A stretch of 64,000 bases of DNA. It comes from Streptomyces spirodelae. Its GTDB lineage: Bacteria; Actinomycetota; Actinomycetes; Streptomycetales; Streptomycetaceae. The notes beneath the pieces were generated by a model. The model was not told the DNA's origin, made no database searches, and saw only the letters and a list, made by a program, of their open reading frames with translations. Position 1 is the first letter of the stretch. The number at the start of each line of letters is the position of its first letter. The stretch spans positions 154,210-218,209 of the forward strand of contig NZ_JAFFZN010000008.1 in assembly GCF_017676385.1 (NCBI RefSeq), read 5' to 3'. This document shows, in pieces, positions 8,240 through 18,472 of the stretch. Made by a program: the position numbers and the translations under genes.

Positions 8240-11200
8240 CTAGTCGGCGGGGGTCTTGCGCAGCCGGAATGCCAGGCTCAGCGCCTCGTCCTCGAAAGTG
8301 GGCCCGGCGATGTCGGCCGGGTCGCCCTGTGCGAACTCCTCGGCCAGGACCTCTTCCGCGATGAGGAAGGTGTGCTCCGCCAGAGCGCGGGAGACCTCCT
8401 CGTCGCCGGACTGCCAGCGCAGCTCGATCCGGTCGGCGACATCGAGACCGGAGTTCTTGCGGGCCTCCTGGATGAGCCGGATGGCGTCGCGGGCCAGCCC
8501 GGTGCGGCGCAGCTCGGGGGAGATCTCCAGATCGAGCGCCACGGTGGCGCCGGAGTCGGAGGCCACCGACCAGCCCTCACGGGGCGTCTCGGTGATGATG
8601 ACCTCCTCGGGGCTGAGCGCGACCGTCTCGCCGTTCACCTGCACCGTGGCGGTGCCCTCGCGCAGGGCCACCGAGAGGGCCGCCGCTTCCGCCTCGGCGA
8701 TGGCCTTGGCGACGGTCTGGGTCTCCTTTCCGAACCTGCGTCCCAGTGCCCGGAAGTTCGCCTTGGCCGTGGTGTCCACCAGCGAGCCGCCGACATCCGA
8801 GAGGGAGGCGAGCTGCTCGACGTTCAGCTCCTCGGTGATCTGGGTGCGCATCTCGGGGGAGAGGGTCTCGAAGCCCTGCGCCGCGATCAGCGCCCGGGAC
8901 AGCGGTTGCCGCGTCTTGACGCCGGACTCGGCGCGCGAGGCACGGCCCAGCTCCACCAGCCTGCGTACCAGCAGCATGTCCTGGGACAGCTCGGGGTCGA
9001 TCCGGCTCAGGTCGGCCTGCGGCCAGGAGGCCAGGTGGACCGAGTCGGGGGCGCCGGGGGTGACCGGGACGACGAGGTCCTGCCAGACGCGCTCGGTCAC
9101 GAACGGGGTGATCGGCGCCATCAGCCTGGTGACCGTCTCGATCACATCGTGCAGCGTGCGCAGCGCAGCGGCGTCGCCCTGCCAGAAGCGGCGGCGGGAG
9201 CGGCGCACGTACCAGTTGGACAGGTCGTCCACGAAGGTGGACAGCAGCTTGCCGGCGCGCTGGGTGTCGTAGCTGTCCATGGCGATGGTGACCTGGTCGA
9301 CCAGGGCGTGCAGCTCGCTCAGCAGCCAGCGGTCCAGTAGCGGGCGCAGATGCGGAGCCGGATCGGCCTCGGAGGGCGCCCAGCCGGTCGTACGGGCGTA
9401 GAGGGCCTGGAAGGCGACGGTGTTCCAGTAGGTCAGCAGCGTCTTGCGGACGACTTCCTGGATGGTGCCGTGGCCGACCCGGCGCGCGGCCCAGGGGGAG
9501 CCGCCGGCGGCCATGAACCAGCGCACCGCGTCCGCGCCGTGCTGGTCCATCAGCGGGATGGGCTCCAGGGTGTTGCCCAGGTGCTTGGACATCTTGCGGC
9601 CGTCCTCGGCGAGGATGTGGCCGAGGCAGACGACGTTCTCGTAGGACGACTTGTCGAAGACGAGGGTGCCGACGGCCATCAGCGTGTAGAACCAGCCGCG
9701 GGTCTGGTCGATGGCCTCCGAGATGAACTGCGCCGGGTAGCGCTTCTCGAACAGCTCCTTGTTCTTGTACGGGTAGCCCCACTGCGCGAAGGGCATGGAG
9801 CCCGAGTCGTACCAGGCGTCGATGACCTCCGGCACCCGGGTGGCCTCGAGGGTGCAGCCCTCGGTGGGGCAGCCGAAGGTGACCGCGTCCACGTAGGGGC
9901 GGTGCGGGTCGAGCCCGGACTGGTCGCTGCCGGACAGCTCGGTCAGCTCGGCCAGCGAGCCGACGCAGGTGAGGTGGCCCTCCTCGCAGCGCCAGATGGG
10001 CAGTGGGGTGCCCCAGTAGCGGTTGCGGGAGAGCGCCCAGTCGATGTTGTTGTTCAGCCAGTCGCCGAAGCGGCCGTGCTTGACCGACTCGGGGAACCAG
10101 TTGGTCGCCTCGTTCTCGCGCAGCAGCGCTTCCTTGACCTGGGTCGTGCGGATGTACCAGGACGGCTGCGGGTAGTAGATGAGGGCCGTATGGCACCGCC
10201 AGCAGTGGGGGTAGCTGTGCTCGTAGGCCACGTGCCGGAACAGGATGCCGCGGGCCTCCATGTCCGCGACCAGGGCCTCGTCGGCCTTCTTGAAGAACTG
10301 GCCGCCGACCAGGTCCAGCTCGGGCTCGAATGTGCCGTCGGCGCGTACGGGCACCACCGGGGAGATCCCGTTGGCGCGGGCCACCCGGAAGTCGTCCTCA
10401 CCGAAGGGCGCCAGGTGCACCATGCCGGTGCCGTCCTCGGTGGTGACATAGGTGTCGTTGACGACGAAGTGTGCATCCGGGATGTCGACCAGCTCGAACG
10501 GGCGCCGGTAGCGCCAGCCGTTCATCTCGCGGCCGGTGTAGCGCTCGCCGGTGATGTGCCAGCCCTCGCCGAGCGCGGACTCCAGCAGCGGCTCGGCGAC
10601 CACGACCTTCTCGGTGCCGTCGGAGGCCACGACGTAGGTGACGTCCGGGTGGGCTGCCACGGCCAGGTTGGAGACCAGCGTCCACGGGGTCGTCGTCCAC
10701 ACCAGCAGCGACGCCTCGCCGGCCAGCGGGCCGGAGGTCAGCGGCATCCGGACGGTGACCGAGGGGTCGACCACCGTCTCGTACCCCTGCGCCAGCTCGT
10801 GGTCGGACAGGCCGGTGCCGCAGCGGGGGCACCAGGGGGCGACGCGGTGGTCCTGGACCAGCAGTCCCTTGTCGAAGATCTGCTTGAGCGACCACCAGAC
10901 CGACTCGATGTACTCGGGGTTCATCGTGCGGTACGCCTCGTCCAGGTCGACCCAGTAGCCCATCCGGGTCGTCAGCTCGGCGAAGGCGTCCGTGTGGCGG
11001 GTGACCGACTCACGGCACTTGGCGTTGAACTCGGCGATGCCGTAGTCCTCGATGTCCTGCTTGCCGTTGAAGCCCAGCTCCGTCTCGACGGCCAGCTCGA
11101 CCGGCAGGCCGTGGCAGTCCCAGCCCGCCTTGCGGGCCACGTGGTAGCCGCGCATGGTGCGGAAGCGGGGGAAGACGTCCTTGAAGACGCGGGCCTCGAT

Positions 11201-11377
11201 GTGGTGCGCGCCGGGCATGCCGTTCGCGGTGGGCGGGCCCTCGTAGAAGACCCACTCGGGGCGGCCCTCGGACATCTCGAGGCTGCGGGCGAAGACCTTG
11301 TTCTCGTGCCAGAAGTCGAGCACGGCGCGCTCCAGCGCGGGCAGGTCGACCTGGGCGGGCACCTGGTTGTATTGCAT
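8240..11377 (-). CDS. ileS: Isoleucyl-tRNA synthetase
   Basis: IleRS charges tRNA-Ile with isoleucine. The 1045-residue class I synthetase has the ATP-binding HIGH-type motif as GAHHIEAR (about 56-63), the editing CP1 insertion (TTTPWTLVSNLAV..), and KMSKS as GRKMSKHLGN (about 590-599). Overall it resembles the long eukaryote-like (type 2) IleRS common in actinobacteria, a class often less sensitive to mupirocin; that last point is family knowledge, not visible here. Start ATG 11377 has the Shine-Dalgarno CCGGAGGAAG 11 nt upstream, buried in a T-box sequestrator helix. It is convergent with divIVA. Confidence 0.97.
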   Translation of the reverse strand: MQYNQVPAQVDLPALERAVLDFWHENKVFARSLEMSEGRPEWVFYEGPPTANGMPGAHHIEARVFKDVFPRFRTMRGYHVARKAGWDCHGLPVELAVETELGFNGKQDIEDYGIAEFNAKCRESVTRHTDAFAELTTRMGYWVDLDEAYRTMNPEYIESVWWSLKQIFDKGLLVQDHRVAPWCPRCGTGLSDHELAQGYETVVDPSVTVRMPLTSGPLAGEASLLVWTTTPWTLVSNLAVAAHPDVTYVVASDGTEKVVVAEPLLESALGEGWHITGERYTGREMNGWRYRRPFELVDIPDAHFVVNDTYVTTEDGTGMVHLAPFGEDDFRVARANGISPVVPVRADGTFEPELDLVGGQFFKKADEALVADMEARGILFRHVAYEHSYPHCWRCHTALIYYPQPSWYIRTTQVKEALLRENEATNWFPESVKHGRFGDWLNNNIDWALSRNRYWGTPLPIWRCEEGHLTCVGSLAELTELSGSDQSGLDPHRPYVDAVTFGCPTEGCTLEATRVPEVIDAWYDSGSMPFAQWGYPYKNKELFEKRYPAQFISEAIDQTRGWFYTLMAVGTLVFDKSSYENVVCLGHILAEDGRKMSKHLGNTLEPIPLMDQHGADAVRWFMAAGGSPWAARRVGHGTIQEVVRKTLLTYWNTVAFQALYARTTGWAPSEADPAPHLRPLLDRWLLSELHALVDQVTIAMDSYDTQRAGKLLSTFVDDLSNWYVRRSRRRFWQGDAAALRTLHDVIETVTRLMAPITPFVTERVWQDLVVPVTPGAPDSVHLASWPQADLSRIDPELSQDMLLVRRLVELGRASRAESGVKTRQPLSRALIAAQGFETLSPEMRTQITEELNVEQLASLSDVGGSLVDTTAKANFRALGRRFGKETQTVAKAIAEAEAAALSVALREGTATVQVNGETVALSPEEVIITETPREGWSVASDSGATVALDLEISPELRRTGLARDAIRLIQEARKNSGLDVADRIELRWQSGDEEVSRALAEHTFLIAEEVLAEEFAQGDPADIAGPTFEDEALSLAFRLRKTPAD

Positions 11378-11388
11378 CGGCGGGTCTA

Positions 11389-11680
11389 CTTCCTCCGGCG
11401 GACATCGGGAAGACGCCGCGCGTCTTCACTTCCGTCGGAGGGACGAGCTCGCCTGCCTGGCCGGCGGCGGACCCGCGGTACCACCCTCCTTGACGGCGGG
11501 CCGTGCCCACCGTCCCCTCATTGGGGCAGCGCTGCCGGTTCTACTGGCTCGGAGGGGATGCCCCCCTCCGGGTTTTCTTCCGGCGGCTCCGGGGTGATCT
11601 TCACGCCGCGCTCGCCTCCGGGCTCCCACCGTCCCCGGATCGCTCTGGGCCGCTCACGGACGCTACTCGTCCCCATCAAC
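11389..11680 (-). promoter_or_regulatory. T-box riboswitch in the ileS leader (translational type)
   Basis: The leader of ileS carries the T-box core AGGGTGGTACCGCGG (complement of about 11473-11488), which pairs with the free CCA end of uncharged tRNA. The upstream GACGAGTAGCG stretch is also T-box-like, and an ATC inside GTGAAGATCACC (11596-11598) is the likely isoleucine specifier. After the core, CCTCCGACGG (11432-11441) can pair with CCGCCGGAGG (11392-11401), which contains the ileS Shine-Dalgarno, around an inner perfect 8-bp hairpin (11409-11427). There is no terminator with a U-run. This fits the translation-controlling ileS T-boxes known in actinobacteria. Exact ends are approximate. 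Confidence 0.88.
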
Positions 11681-11858
11681 GCCTCTCGCCGCCCCCAGTG
11701 TACGGGGATTCACGCGCGGGTACGGAGCGGTTTTCGAGCGCCCGGGCGGGGCACAAAGGTTGCAGACCGGCGTGGCCCGTTGCCGTGTACTTGAAGTCGA
11801 TTTATCGTTCCGGTCACGTTTCGCGAGCAAGATCACAAAATGTGAAGGGGCCGCGGTC

Positions 11859-12689
11859 ATGGTGGCGGAGGAGAGCGCCGCGAAGAAGACGGCAGCATCG
11901 AAGAAGGCCACAGGCTCCGGGGACAGGGCCGCGGCGGCGAAGAAGGTTCCCGGCAAGAAGGCGTCGGCGGACAAGTCGACAGCCAAGAAGGTACCGGCGA
12001 AGAAGGCATCTGCGAAGAAGGCGGGGGCGAAGAAGACACCGGCGAAGAAGGCTCCGGCGAAGAAAGCCGCGGCGAAGAGGACCGCGGGGGAACGGGCGGC
12101 GGCCGGCACGGCCGCGGCGGAAGTGACGGCGGCCGAAGCGGCAGCGGACCGGCCGGAGGGCGCCGCGCAGGCGCCCGCCGGGCAGGCCGCGCAGACGACG
12201 ACGGGAGCAGGGACGGTGGCTGCGAAGAAGACTCCGGCGATGACGGAGGCCGAGGCGGTGCCCTTGGCGCGGAACGGGGAGGGTGCGGCGGCCCCCGGTG
12301 AACTGCCGGTACGCCCCGACGAGGACCCCTGGACCCCGGAAGAGGTGGAGGAGGCGCGCTCGGGCCTGCGGGACGAGGCCGAGCGGCTGCGCCAGGAGAT
12401 CATCTCGGCGGACGAGGCGCTCACCGGACTGATGCGGGACTCGGGCGACGGCGCCGGTGACGACGACGCCGACACCGGGACCAAGAACATCACCCGCGAG
12501 CACGAGATGGCGCTGGCGGCCAACGCGCGCGAGATGCTCTACCAGAGCGAGCGGGCGCTGGAGCGGCTGGACGCGGGCACCTACGGGTCGTGCGAGAACT
12601 GCGGCAAGCCCATCGGCAAGGCCAGGATGCAGGCGTTTCCGCGGGCCACGCTGTGTGTGGAGTGCAAGCAGAAGCAGGAGCGCCGCTGA
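11859..12689 (+). CDS. DksA/TraR-type zinc-finger protein with histone-H1-like N-terminal tail
   Basis: The last 32 residues form a DksA/TraR C4 zinc finger, C245-x2-C248-x17-C266-x2-C269, preceded by the helical stretch [33 protein letters not shown]. Such proteins bind the secondary channel of RNA polymerase. The first 75 or so residues are a Lys/Ala-rich tail with repeated AKKxxAKK units, resembling bacterial histone-H1-like tails that bind DNA; the next 75 are Ala/Glu-rich and probably disordered. The open frame continues upstream, but ATG 11859 with GAAGGGG before it is the better start. Total 276 residues, far longer than DksA (about 150). Tail function is inference. Confidence 0.85.
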   Translation: MVAEESAAKKTAASKKATGSGDRAAAAKKVPGKKASADKSTAKKVPAKKASAKKAGAKKTPAKKAPAKKAAAKRTAGERAAAGTAAAEVTAAEAAADRPEGAAQAPAGQAAQTTTGAGTVAAKKTPAMTEAEAVPLARNGEGAAAPGELPVRPDEDPWTPEEVEEARSGLRDEAERLRQEIISADEALTGLMRDSGDGAGDDDADTGTKNITREHEMALAANAREMLYQSERALERLDAGTYGSCENCGKPIGKARMQAFPRATLCVECKQKQERR

Positions 12690-12742
12690 CAGCCGGACAA
12701 CGCCGTGAACGCCGCCGTCCGCGTGTGTCGTACCCTCAAGGC

Positions 12743-13402
12743 GTGACTGAGGTGGAGCGGCCTGTCGAGGGCCCCGACGACAGCGCGGCCGGTGGCGGCG
12801 ACCAGGAGCGCACGGAAGGGGAGCGCGCCGGGGAAGAGCGCCCCGACGCCGAGGACGCCGGGACGGAGCGCTCCGGGACCGACCAGACCGACGGTGGGCC
12901 GGCCGCTCCCTCACGGGGCAGGCGCCGGATCACCGTGCTGATCGCCGTGGCCGCGCTCGCCTTCGTGCTGGACCTGGTCAGCAAGCTGGCGGTGGTCGCG
13001 AAGCTGGAGAATCACGCGCCGGTCGAGCTGATCGGCTCCTGGCTCCAGCTGAACGTCATCCGCAACCCCGGCGCCGCCTTCGGCCTGGGGGAGGCGCTGA
13101 CTCTCCTGCTGACCGCCATCGCCGTCGCCGTGGTGGTGGTGATCGCACGGATCGCCCGGAAGCTGTACAGCACCCCGTGGGCCATCGCGCTCGGCCTGCT
13201 GCTGGGCGGCGCCTGCGGCAACCTGACCGACCGGATCTTCCGTGCGCCCGGCGTCTTCCAGGGCGCCGTCGTGGACTTCATCGCGCCCAAGCACTTCGCC
13301 GTCTTCAATTTCGCCGACTCGGCCATCGTGTGCGGCGGCATCCTGATCGTGCTGCTCTCCTTCCGCGGTCTGGACCCGGACGGGACCGTGCACCGGGACT
13401 GA
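12743..13402 (+). CDS. lspA: Lipoprotein signal peptidase (signal peptidase II)
   Basis: LspA cleaves lipoprotein signal peptides after diacylglyceryl transfer. The 219-residue protein has a hydrophilic, acidic N-terminal extension of about 65 residues, not found in enterobacterial LspA, then four membrane helices. The catalytic aspartates are in GNLTDRI (about 163) and FNFADSAI (about 193); [11 protein letters not shown] is the other conserved motif. GTG 12743 stands 6 nt after TACCCT, so the mRNA may be leaderless. It is 53 nt after the DksA-like gene. Confidence 0.95.
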   Translation: MTEVERPVEGPDDSAAGGGDQERTEGERAGEERPDAEDAGTERSGTDQTDGGPAAPSRGRRRITVLIAVAALAFVLDLVSKLAVVAKLENHAPVELIGSWLQLNVIRNPGAAFGLGEALTLLLTAIAVAVVVVIARIARKLYSTPWAIALGLLLGGACGNLTDRIFRAPGVFQGAVVDFIAPKHFAVFNFADSAIVCGGILIVLLSFRGLDPDGTVHRD

Positions 13403-13431
13403 GCCGCCGCCGTCGCGGGGTGCCGGAGCGC

Positions 13432-14694
13432 TCAGTCGCCCTCGCGGGGCACATGGACGCGTATGCCGTAGCCGCCGTCGTCGCCGGCCTCGGTGACGGT
13501 GATCCGTATCCCGCCGGGGAAGGTGTGGCTCTCGCCTGGCCGGAAGGGGGCGTCCGACATCTCGGCGAGTTCGGTTGGCAGCCGGTCGGCGCAGGCCGCG
13601 CCGCCGTGGCTGCGGGGCCGCGAGTCGACGACGCGGACCGGCCCCTGACCGGTCGGCCGACGCGAGTCGACGGTGTAGAGGAGCACACCCTCCGCGCAGA
13701 TGTCCCCGTCCAGCCCGAAGCGGGCGCGTGCCTCGGCGACGATCGCGCTGTGCCGCCCGGTCCGCACGACGGCCAGACCCGCGTCGCTGGAGCTGACCGG
13801 GGCCAGTTCGTGCTCGGTGGTGCCGGGGGAGGTGATGCAGCCGACCCGGGAGCCCCGCAGCCAGCCGAACTTCCATTTGTGCCAGCCCAGCAGGTCCGAG
13901 ATGCCCGCCATGCTCATGGTGTCCCAGCCGCCCACGTACTCCACGGAGGCGTCCTCCGAGACGTTGTAGAGGTCGGGCAGGCCGTAGAGGTGGTGGGCCT
14001 CGTGGACGAAGTTGCCGCGCTGCCACAGCGCCGAGTCGGATGCGCGGCCGAAGACGAGGGCCGCCCCGTGCACCTGGGTCCCGGCCGCTTCGAGCCCGTC
14101 GAAGGTGTGTGCCTGGGAGACGGTCGGCGGGGCCGGCAGGTTGCTGTCGGCGACGACGAAGACGAGGTCGGCCCCGTGCACGTCGGTGCCCTGGCGGGCT
14201 GCGGCCTCCAGCGCGTCCTGGACGTAGCGGCGCATCACGCCGGTCGGGATGCCGCGGGTGATCCCGTAGGAGGACCACGGCCGCGGCATACGTATCCAGT
14301 CGGAGCTGGGCTCGGACTCCAGCTGGTACTTCCCGAACGAGGCCCGGTCCCAGAAGCGGTCGCCGTAGCGGGAGAAGAAGCGGGCGCGCTCGTGGGCCGG
14401 GGTGACCGCGGGGTGGTCGCTGAAGTCGACCATCAGCATCAGCGCCCGCTTGTGCCCGCGGGGGCGTACGAAGGCGGAACCGAGCGGGCCCTCGTCCGTG
14501 CCGCTGCCGGGCGCTATGGCGCACGGTCCCGTCATCCCCTCGGCCGTCACGCCCTGGACCGGTGCGACGGTGAGACAGGCGGTGGCCAGCGCCGTGGCCG
14601 CCGCCAGCGCGCGGCGGCGTGCGGGGCTGCGGCGTATGCCGGACTCCGCGCCGGCGTCCGGCGCGGAGTGCTTCGGTGTCCTGCGCGGCGTCAT
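13432..14694 (-). CDS. Secreted M6-family metalloprotease
   Basis: A 420-residue exported zinc protease. The N-terminus is basic ([17 protein letters not shown]) and hydrophobic to an Ala-rich cleavage area near residue 50, consistent with a signal peptide. The catalytic zinc motif is HEAHH (about 229-233) in [16 protein letters not shown], the M6 (immune inhibitor A-like) form, followed by [10 protein letters not shown] containing the family's downstream Met-turn-like region. The C-terminal part is beta-rich with three cysteines. It is encoded opposite to lspA and rluD and is 29 nt from the lspA stop, so the two are convergent. Substrate unknown. An alternative is a peptidase-like protein without degradative activity, but all motif residues are present. 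Confidence 0.85.
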   Translation of the reverse strand: MTPRRTPKHSAPDAGAESGIRRSPARRRALAAATALATACLTVAPVQGVTAEGMTGPCAIAPGSGTDEGPLGSAFVRPRGHKRALMLMVDFSDHPAVTPAHERARFFSRYGDRFWDRASFGKYQLESEPSSDWIRMPRPWSSYGITRGIPTGVMRRYVQDALEAAARQGTDVHGADLVFVVADSNLPAPPTVSQAHTFDGLEAAGTQVHGAALVFGRASDSALWQRGNFVHEAHHLYGLPDLYNVSEDASVEYVGGWDTMSMAGISDLLGWHKWKFGWLRGSRVGCITSPGTTEHELAPVSSSDAGLAVVRTGRHSAIVAEARARFGLDGDICAEGVLLYTVDSRRPTGQGPVRVVDSRPRSHGGAACADRLPTELAEMSDAPFRPGESHTFPGGIRITVTEAGDDGGYGIRVHVPREGD

Positions 14695-14863
14695 CGGCTG
14701 TTCCCTCCGGGGGTGCTCGCCGGTGTCCCGAGGCTCATGTCACACCGTCGGGCCGGTGAGGTGCCGCCGCACCCCCGGCTGCGCCGCGCGGGTGAGGGCC
14801 CGGCCAGGACCGGATGTCCGGCGGCCCGCAAGGCGGATGGCGGCGTCCGGCATACTCGATCAG

Positions 14864-15805
14864 GTGAGCACGCTTCCTGAGACCCGCACCCTGCCCGTAC
14901 CCGACGGCCTCGAAGGCGAGCGCGTCGATGCCGCACTCGCCCGGATGTTCGGCTTCTCGCGGACCAAGGCGGCGGAGCTGGCCGCAGGCGGGAAGGTGCT
15001 GCTGGACGGTGCGCCGGCGGGCAAGTCCGACCGGGTGCAGGGCGGGGCCTGGATCGAGGTCGAGATGCCCCAGCAGGCGCAGCCCGTAAGGATCGTCGCC
15101 GAGCCCGTCGAGGGCATGGAGATCGTCCATGACGACGACGACATCGTGGTGATCGTCAAGCCGGTGGGCGTCGCGGCGCACCCCAGTCCCGGCTGGAGCG
15201 GCCCCACCGTCATCGGCGGACTGGCGGCCGCCGGATACACCATCGCCACCTCCGGCGCCGCCGAGCGGCAGGGCATCGTGCACCGGCTGGATGTGGGCAC
15301 CTCGGGGCTGATGGTCGTGGCCAAGTCCGAGCGGGCCTACACGCTGCTCAAGCGGCAGTTCAAGGAGCGCACTGTCGACAAGCGCTACCACGCGCTGGTC
15401 CAGGGCCACCCCGACCCGCTCAGCGGTACCATCGACGCGCCCATCGGCCGTCACCCGCAGCACGACTACAAGTGGGCCGTCACCTCCGACGGCAAGCCCT
15501 CGGTGACCCACTACGACCTGATCGAGGCGTTCCGCGCCGCCAGTCTGCTGGACATCAAGCTGGAGACAGGCCGCACCCACCAGATCCGGGTGCACATGGC
15601 CGCCCACCGGCACCCCTGCGTCGGCGACCTCACCTACGGCGCCGACCCGACGCTGGCCAAGCGGCTGCGGCTGGAGCGCCAGTGGCTGCACGCCGTTCGG
15701 CTCGGCTTCGAACACCCGGGCGACGGGAGCTGGGTCGAGTACGCCAGCGCCTACCCGGCAGACCTGCAGGCCGCGCTGGACAAGGTGCGCGCCGAGAGCT
15801 CCTGA
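14864..15805 (+). CDS. RluD/RluA-family rRNA pseudouridine synthase
   Basis: A 313-residue RluA-family enzyme that converts uridines to pseudouridine in 23S rRNA. An N-terminal S4 RNA-binding domain ([31 protein letters not shown], about 18-48) precedes the catalytic domain with [12 protein letters not shown] (about 140-151), where Asp143 is the nucleophile, and [10 protein letters not shown]. The frame is open far upstream; GTG 14864 is chosen because the S4 domain begins just after it and a CATACT box lies 7 nt before, suggesting a leaderless transcript. RluD is the usual assignment for this position after lspA; the exact target uridines cannot be read from the sequence. Confidence 0.92.
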   Translation: MSTLPETRTLPVPDGLEGERVDAALARMFGFSRTKAAELAAGGKVLLDGAPAGKSDRVQGGAWIEVEMPQQAQPVRIVAEPVEGMEIVHDDDDIVVIVKPVGVAAHPSPGWSGPTVIGGLAAAGYTIATSGAAERQGIVHRLDVGTSGLMVVAKSERAYTLLKRQFKERTVDKRYHALVQGHPDPLSGTIDAPIGRHPQHDYKWAVTSDGKPSVTHYDLIEAFRAASLLDIKLETGRTHQIRVHMAAHRHPCVGDLTYGADPTLAKRLRLERQWLHAVRLGFEHPGDGSWVEYASAYPADLQAALDKVRAESS

Positions 15806-15808
15806 TCC

Positions 15809-17413
15809 ATGGATCAGCTCGCCCTCTTCTTCGCTCTGCTGCTCGCCGCCGTCCTCATGGTCCCACTGGGGGACAAGCTCGGGGTGCCCTCACCCGTCCT
15901 GATGACGATCTTCGGCGGGGTGCTGGCGCTGATCCCGTCCATCCCGAACGTCTCGCTGCCGCCCGAGTTCATCCTGCCGCTGGTGCTGCCACCGCTGATC
16001 TACGCCGCTGCCCAGCGCACCTCTTGGCGGCAGTTCGCGGCGAACAAGCGGCCGATCTTCCTGATGGCGGTCGCGCTGGTCTTCGCCACCACCGCGGCGG
16101 TCGCCACCGTGGCCAACGCGCTGGTGCCCGGGCTCGGCGTCGCCGGGGCCGTGGCGCTGGGCGCGCTGGTCGCCCCGCCGGACCCGGTCGCCGCCACGGC
16201 GGTGGCCGGAAACCTCGGACTGCCGCGTCGGCTGGTCTCCGCGCTGGAGGGCGAGGGCCTCTTCAACGATGTGACGGCGATCACCCTCTACCACGTGGCC
16301 ATCGCCGCCGCCGTGACGGGCTCCTTCTCGCTGCCCGTCGCGGTCGGCGAACTGGTGCTCTCCGGTGTGGTGGCCGTCGCGGTGGGGCTCGCGCTCGGCT
16401 GGCTCGCCGGGAAGCTGATGGGCTACCTCGGGGACGCCACACTGCAGACCGGGCTGACCCTGCTGGTGCCGTTCGCCTCCTATGTGCTCGCCGAGGAGCT
16501 GATGGGCTCAGGCGTGCTGGCCGTGCTCACGACGGCGCTCTACCTCGCCTCCGGGCACGCGGTGGACGCGGACGACGTCCAGGGCAGGCTGGCCGGGCAG
16601 ACGTTCTGGCAGATCGTGGACACGCTGGTGACCGGCATCGCCTTCGGGCTGATCGGGCTGGAGCTGCACACCATCTTCGGCACCGTCCAGGAGGACTGGC
16701 GGCAGCTGCTGCCCGCGGCCCTCGCCGTCGTCGGAGTCGTGGTCGTCCTGCGGCTGCTGTGGCTGCTGCCCTCCGCGTGGCTGGCGCAGCGGCTGCACCA
16801 GCGCAAGGACCTGGACGAGGACATCCCCCGCAACTGGCGCGAGACCGTCGTGATCTGGTGGGCGGGGATGCGCGGGGTGGCCTCGGTCGCGCTGGCACTG
16901 GCCGTCCCGCTGTCCGTCGAGCCACAGGCCGGGGGCGGCGCCTTCCCCGGCCGGGAGGCGATCATCTTCATCGCCTTCGCGGTGGTCATCGTCACCCTGG
17001 TCTTCCAGGGGCTGACCCTGCCCCGGCTGGTGGGGCGGCTGAACGTCCAGTCCGACAGCGCCGCCGAGCGCGAGCTGGAGCGGCAGCTGGCGCTGCGGGT
17101 CGCCAAGGCGGCGCGCAAGCGGCTCAAGGAGATCGAAGAGGTCGAGGAACTGCCCGAGGAGGTCTCCGAGGCGCTGGTGCGGCGGGCCTGGGACGTGGGC
17201 GCGCGGATCTCGCCCGAGATCGTCGGGGAGGAGCGCAGGTCCGCGCACAGCAAACGCGTGGCCCGTGCCCAGAAGCTGCGGCGGCTCCAGGGGGAACTGC
17301 TGTCCGCCGCGCGGCACGAGGTGCTCGCGGCGCGCGGCGAGGCCGGTGTGGACCCGGAGGTCGTGGACCGGGTGCTGCACCAGCTGGACGTGCGCAGTTT
17401 CCGGGGGCTGTGA
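15809..17413 (+). CDS. CPA1-family Na+/H+ antiporter
   Basis: A 534-residue membrane antiporter, with about 12 hydrophobic segments between residues 1 and 405 and a charged, helical cytoplasmic tail of about 130 residues (ELERQLALRVAKAARKRLKEIEEVEE..). The CPA1 signature APPDPVAATAVAG (about 123-135) and the ion-binding motif EGEGLFNDVTAI (about 147-158), with its conserved Asn-Asp pair, are present. It exchanges cytoplasmic Na+ (or K+) for H+. ATG 15809 begins 4 nt after the rluD stop, so they are probably co-transcribed. Confidence 0.9.
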   Translation: MDQLALFFALLLAAVLMVPLGDKLGVPSPVLMTIFGGVLALIPSIPNVSLPPEFILPLVLPPLIYAAAQRTSWRQFAANKRPIFLMAVALVFATTAAVATVANALVPGLGVAGAVALGALVAPPDPVAATAVAGNLGLPRRLVSALEGEGLFNDVTAITLYHVAIAAAVTGSFSLPVAVGELVLSGVVAVAVGLALGWLAGKLMGYLGDATLQTGLTLLVPFASYVLAEELMGSGVLAVLTTALYLASGHAVDADDVQGRLAGQTFWQIVDTLVTGIAFGLIGLELHTIFGTVQEDWRQLLPAALAVVGVVVVLRLLWLLPSAWLAQRLHQRKDLDEDIPRNWRETVVIWWAGMRGVASVALALAVPLSVEPQAGGGAFPGREAIIFIAFAVVIVTLVFQGLTLPRLVGRLNVQSDSAAERELERQLALRVAKAARKRLKEIEEVEELPEEVSEALVRRAWDVGARISPEIVGEERRSAHSKRVARAQKLRRLQGELLSAARHEVLAARGEAGVDPEVVDRVLHQLDVRSFRGL

Positions 17414-17434
17414 GAGAGGGGCGGCTCCCCGACC

Positions 17435-18472
17435 TCACATCAGCTTGTCCTGCTGGATGTAGCGAATACCGGGCAGCGCCTCGGGATGGTAGGTCTTCAG
17501 CCAGGTGATCAGCTGTTCGCGAAGCGAACACCGCAGCGTCCACAGGTCGCCGGAGGTGCGTGCCGTCACGGCGACCCGCACCTCGATGGTGGTGGGCGTG
17601 GTGTCGGTGACCAACAGGTTCCAGCTCCGCCCGTCCCACTCGTCGCTGGCCCGCACCAGCTCCTCCGTCTTGGCGCGCAGGTCTTCCAGGGGGGTGGAGT
17701 GGTCCAGGTGGAGGTAGACGGTGCCGGTCATCTGCGGGCCGCCGCGCGACCAGTTCTCGAACGGCTTGTTGGTGAAGTAGGAGACCGGCATCGTGATCCG
17801 GCGCTCGTCCCAGGTGAGGATCACCAGATAGGAGACGGTGATCTCGTCCACGGTGCCCAGCTCGCCATCCACCACGACCTCGTCGCCGATCCGCACCATG
17901 TCGCCGAAGGCGATCGACAGCCCGGCGAACAGGTTGCCCAGCGTCGACTGGGCGGCGATACCGGCGACGATCCCCAGCACACCGGCCGAGGCCAGCATCG
18001 AGGTGCCGAACGTCTTCATGCCGGGGAACTGGAGCAGCACCGCCGCCACCGCGATCACCGTCACCACCGCGGTGATCAGCCGCCGGATCAGGGTGAGCTG
18101 GGTGCGCACCCGGCGGCCGCGCGCCGGGTCGTGGGTGGCGCCCGCGTACCGGGTCGCGATCGTCTCGGTTATCGCGGCCACGATCCGCAGGATCAGCCAG
18201 GCCGAGGCCGCGATCAGCACGATGGTCAGCCAGAGGTCGACGGCGCCTCTGTGGTCCTTGGCCAGCTGGGTGCTGTCGAAGAAGGCGCTGACCAGCGCGA
18301 CGAAGAGGACTGCCTGGAACGGGAAGCGCCCGCTGCGCAGCAGCCCCCACATCGGCGTCTCGGGGTGGCGGACGTCGAGGCGCACCATCAGCCGGTCGAC
18401 GGCCCAGGCGAGGACGTACGAGAGCACGATCGCGCCACCGAAGACGATGACGGGCCGGAGCACGTTCTCCAT
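17435..18472 (-). CDS. Small-conductance mechanosensitive channel (MscS family)
   Basis: A 345-residue MscS-type channel that would open under membrane tension. Four or five hydrophobic segments occupy about 1-170. The pore helix and the start of the beta domain are in MLASAGVLGIVAGIAAQSTLGNLFAGLSIAFGDMVRIGD (two halves, about 172-210), the family hallmark. The C-terminal domain is soluble. The frame is open upstream, but ATG 18472 has GGAGATAAGG in front and starts just before the first helix. It ends 21 nt from the convergent antiporter gene. Confidence 0.9.
   Translation of the reverse strand: MENVLRPVIVFGGAIVLSYVLAWAVDRLMVRLDVRHPETPMWGLLRSGRFPFQAVLFVALVSAFFDSTQLAKDHRGAVDLWLTIVLIAASAWLILRIVAAITETIATRYAGATHDPARGRRVRTQLTLIRRLITAVVTVIAVAAVLLQFPGMKTFGTSMLASAGVLGIVAGIAAQSTLGNLFAGLSIAFGDMVRIGDEVVVDGELGTVDEITVSYLVILTWDERRITMPVSYFTNKPFENWSRGGPQMTGTVYLHLDHSTPLEDLRAKTEELVRASDEWDGRSWNLLVTDTTPTTIEVRVAVTARTSGDLWTLRCSLREQLITWLKTYHPEALPGIRYIQQDKLM

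Noticed and set aside
9350..11794. Long + strand open frame opposite ileS (814 codons)
   Set aside because: Mirror of the conserved ileS frame in GC-rich DNA; product is low-complexity and has no family features.
11880..12080. Regular AAGAAGG repeats that look like a repeat array
   Set aside because: They are codons of the Lys/Ala tail of the DksA-like protein, without spacers; not CRISPR.
15472..17508. + strand open frame overlapping the antiporter gene
   Set aside because: Arg/Gly/Ala-rich shadow frame; the antiporter frame has helices and motifs.
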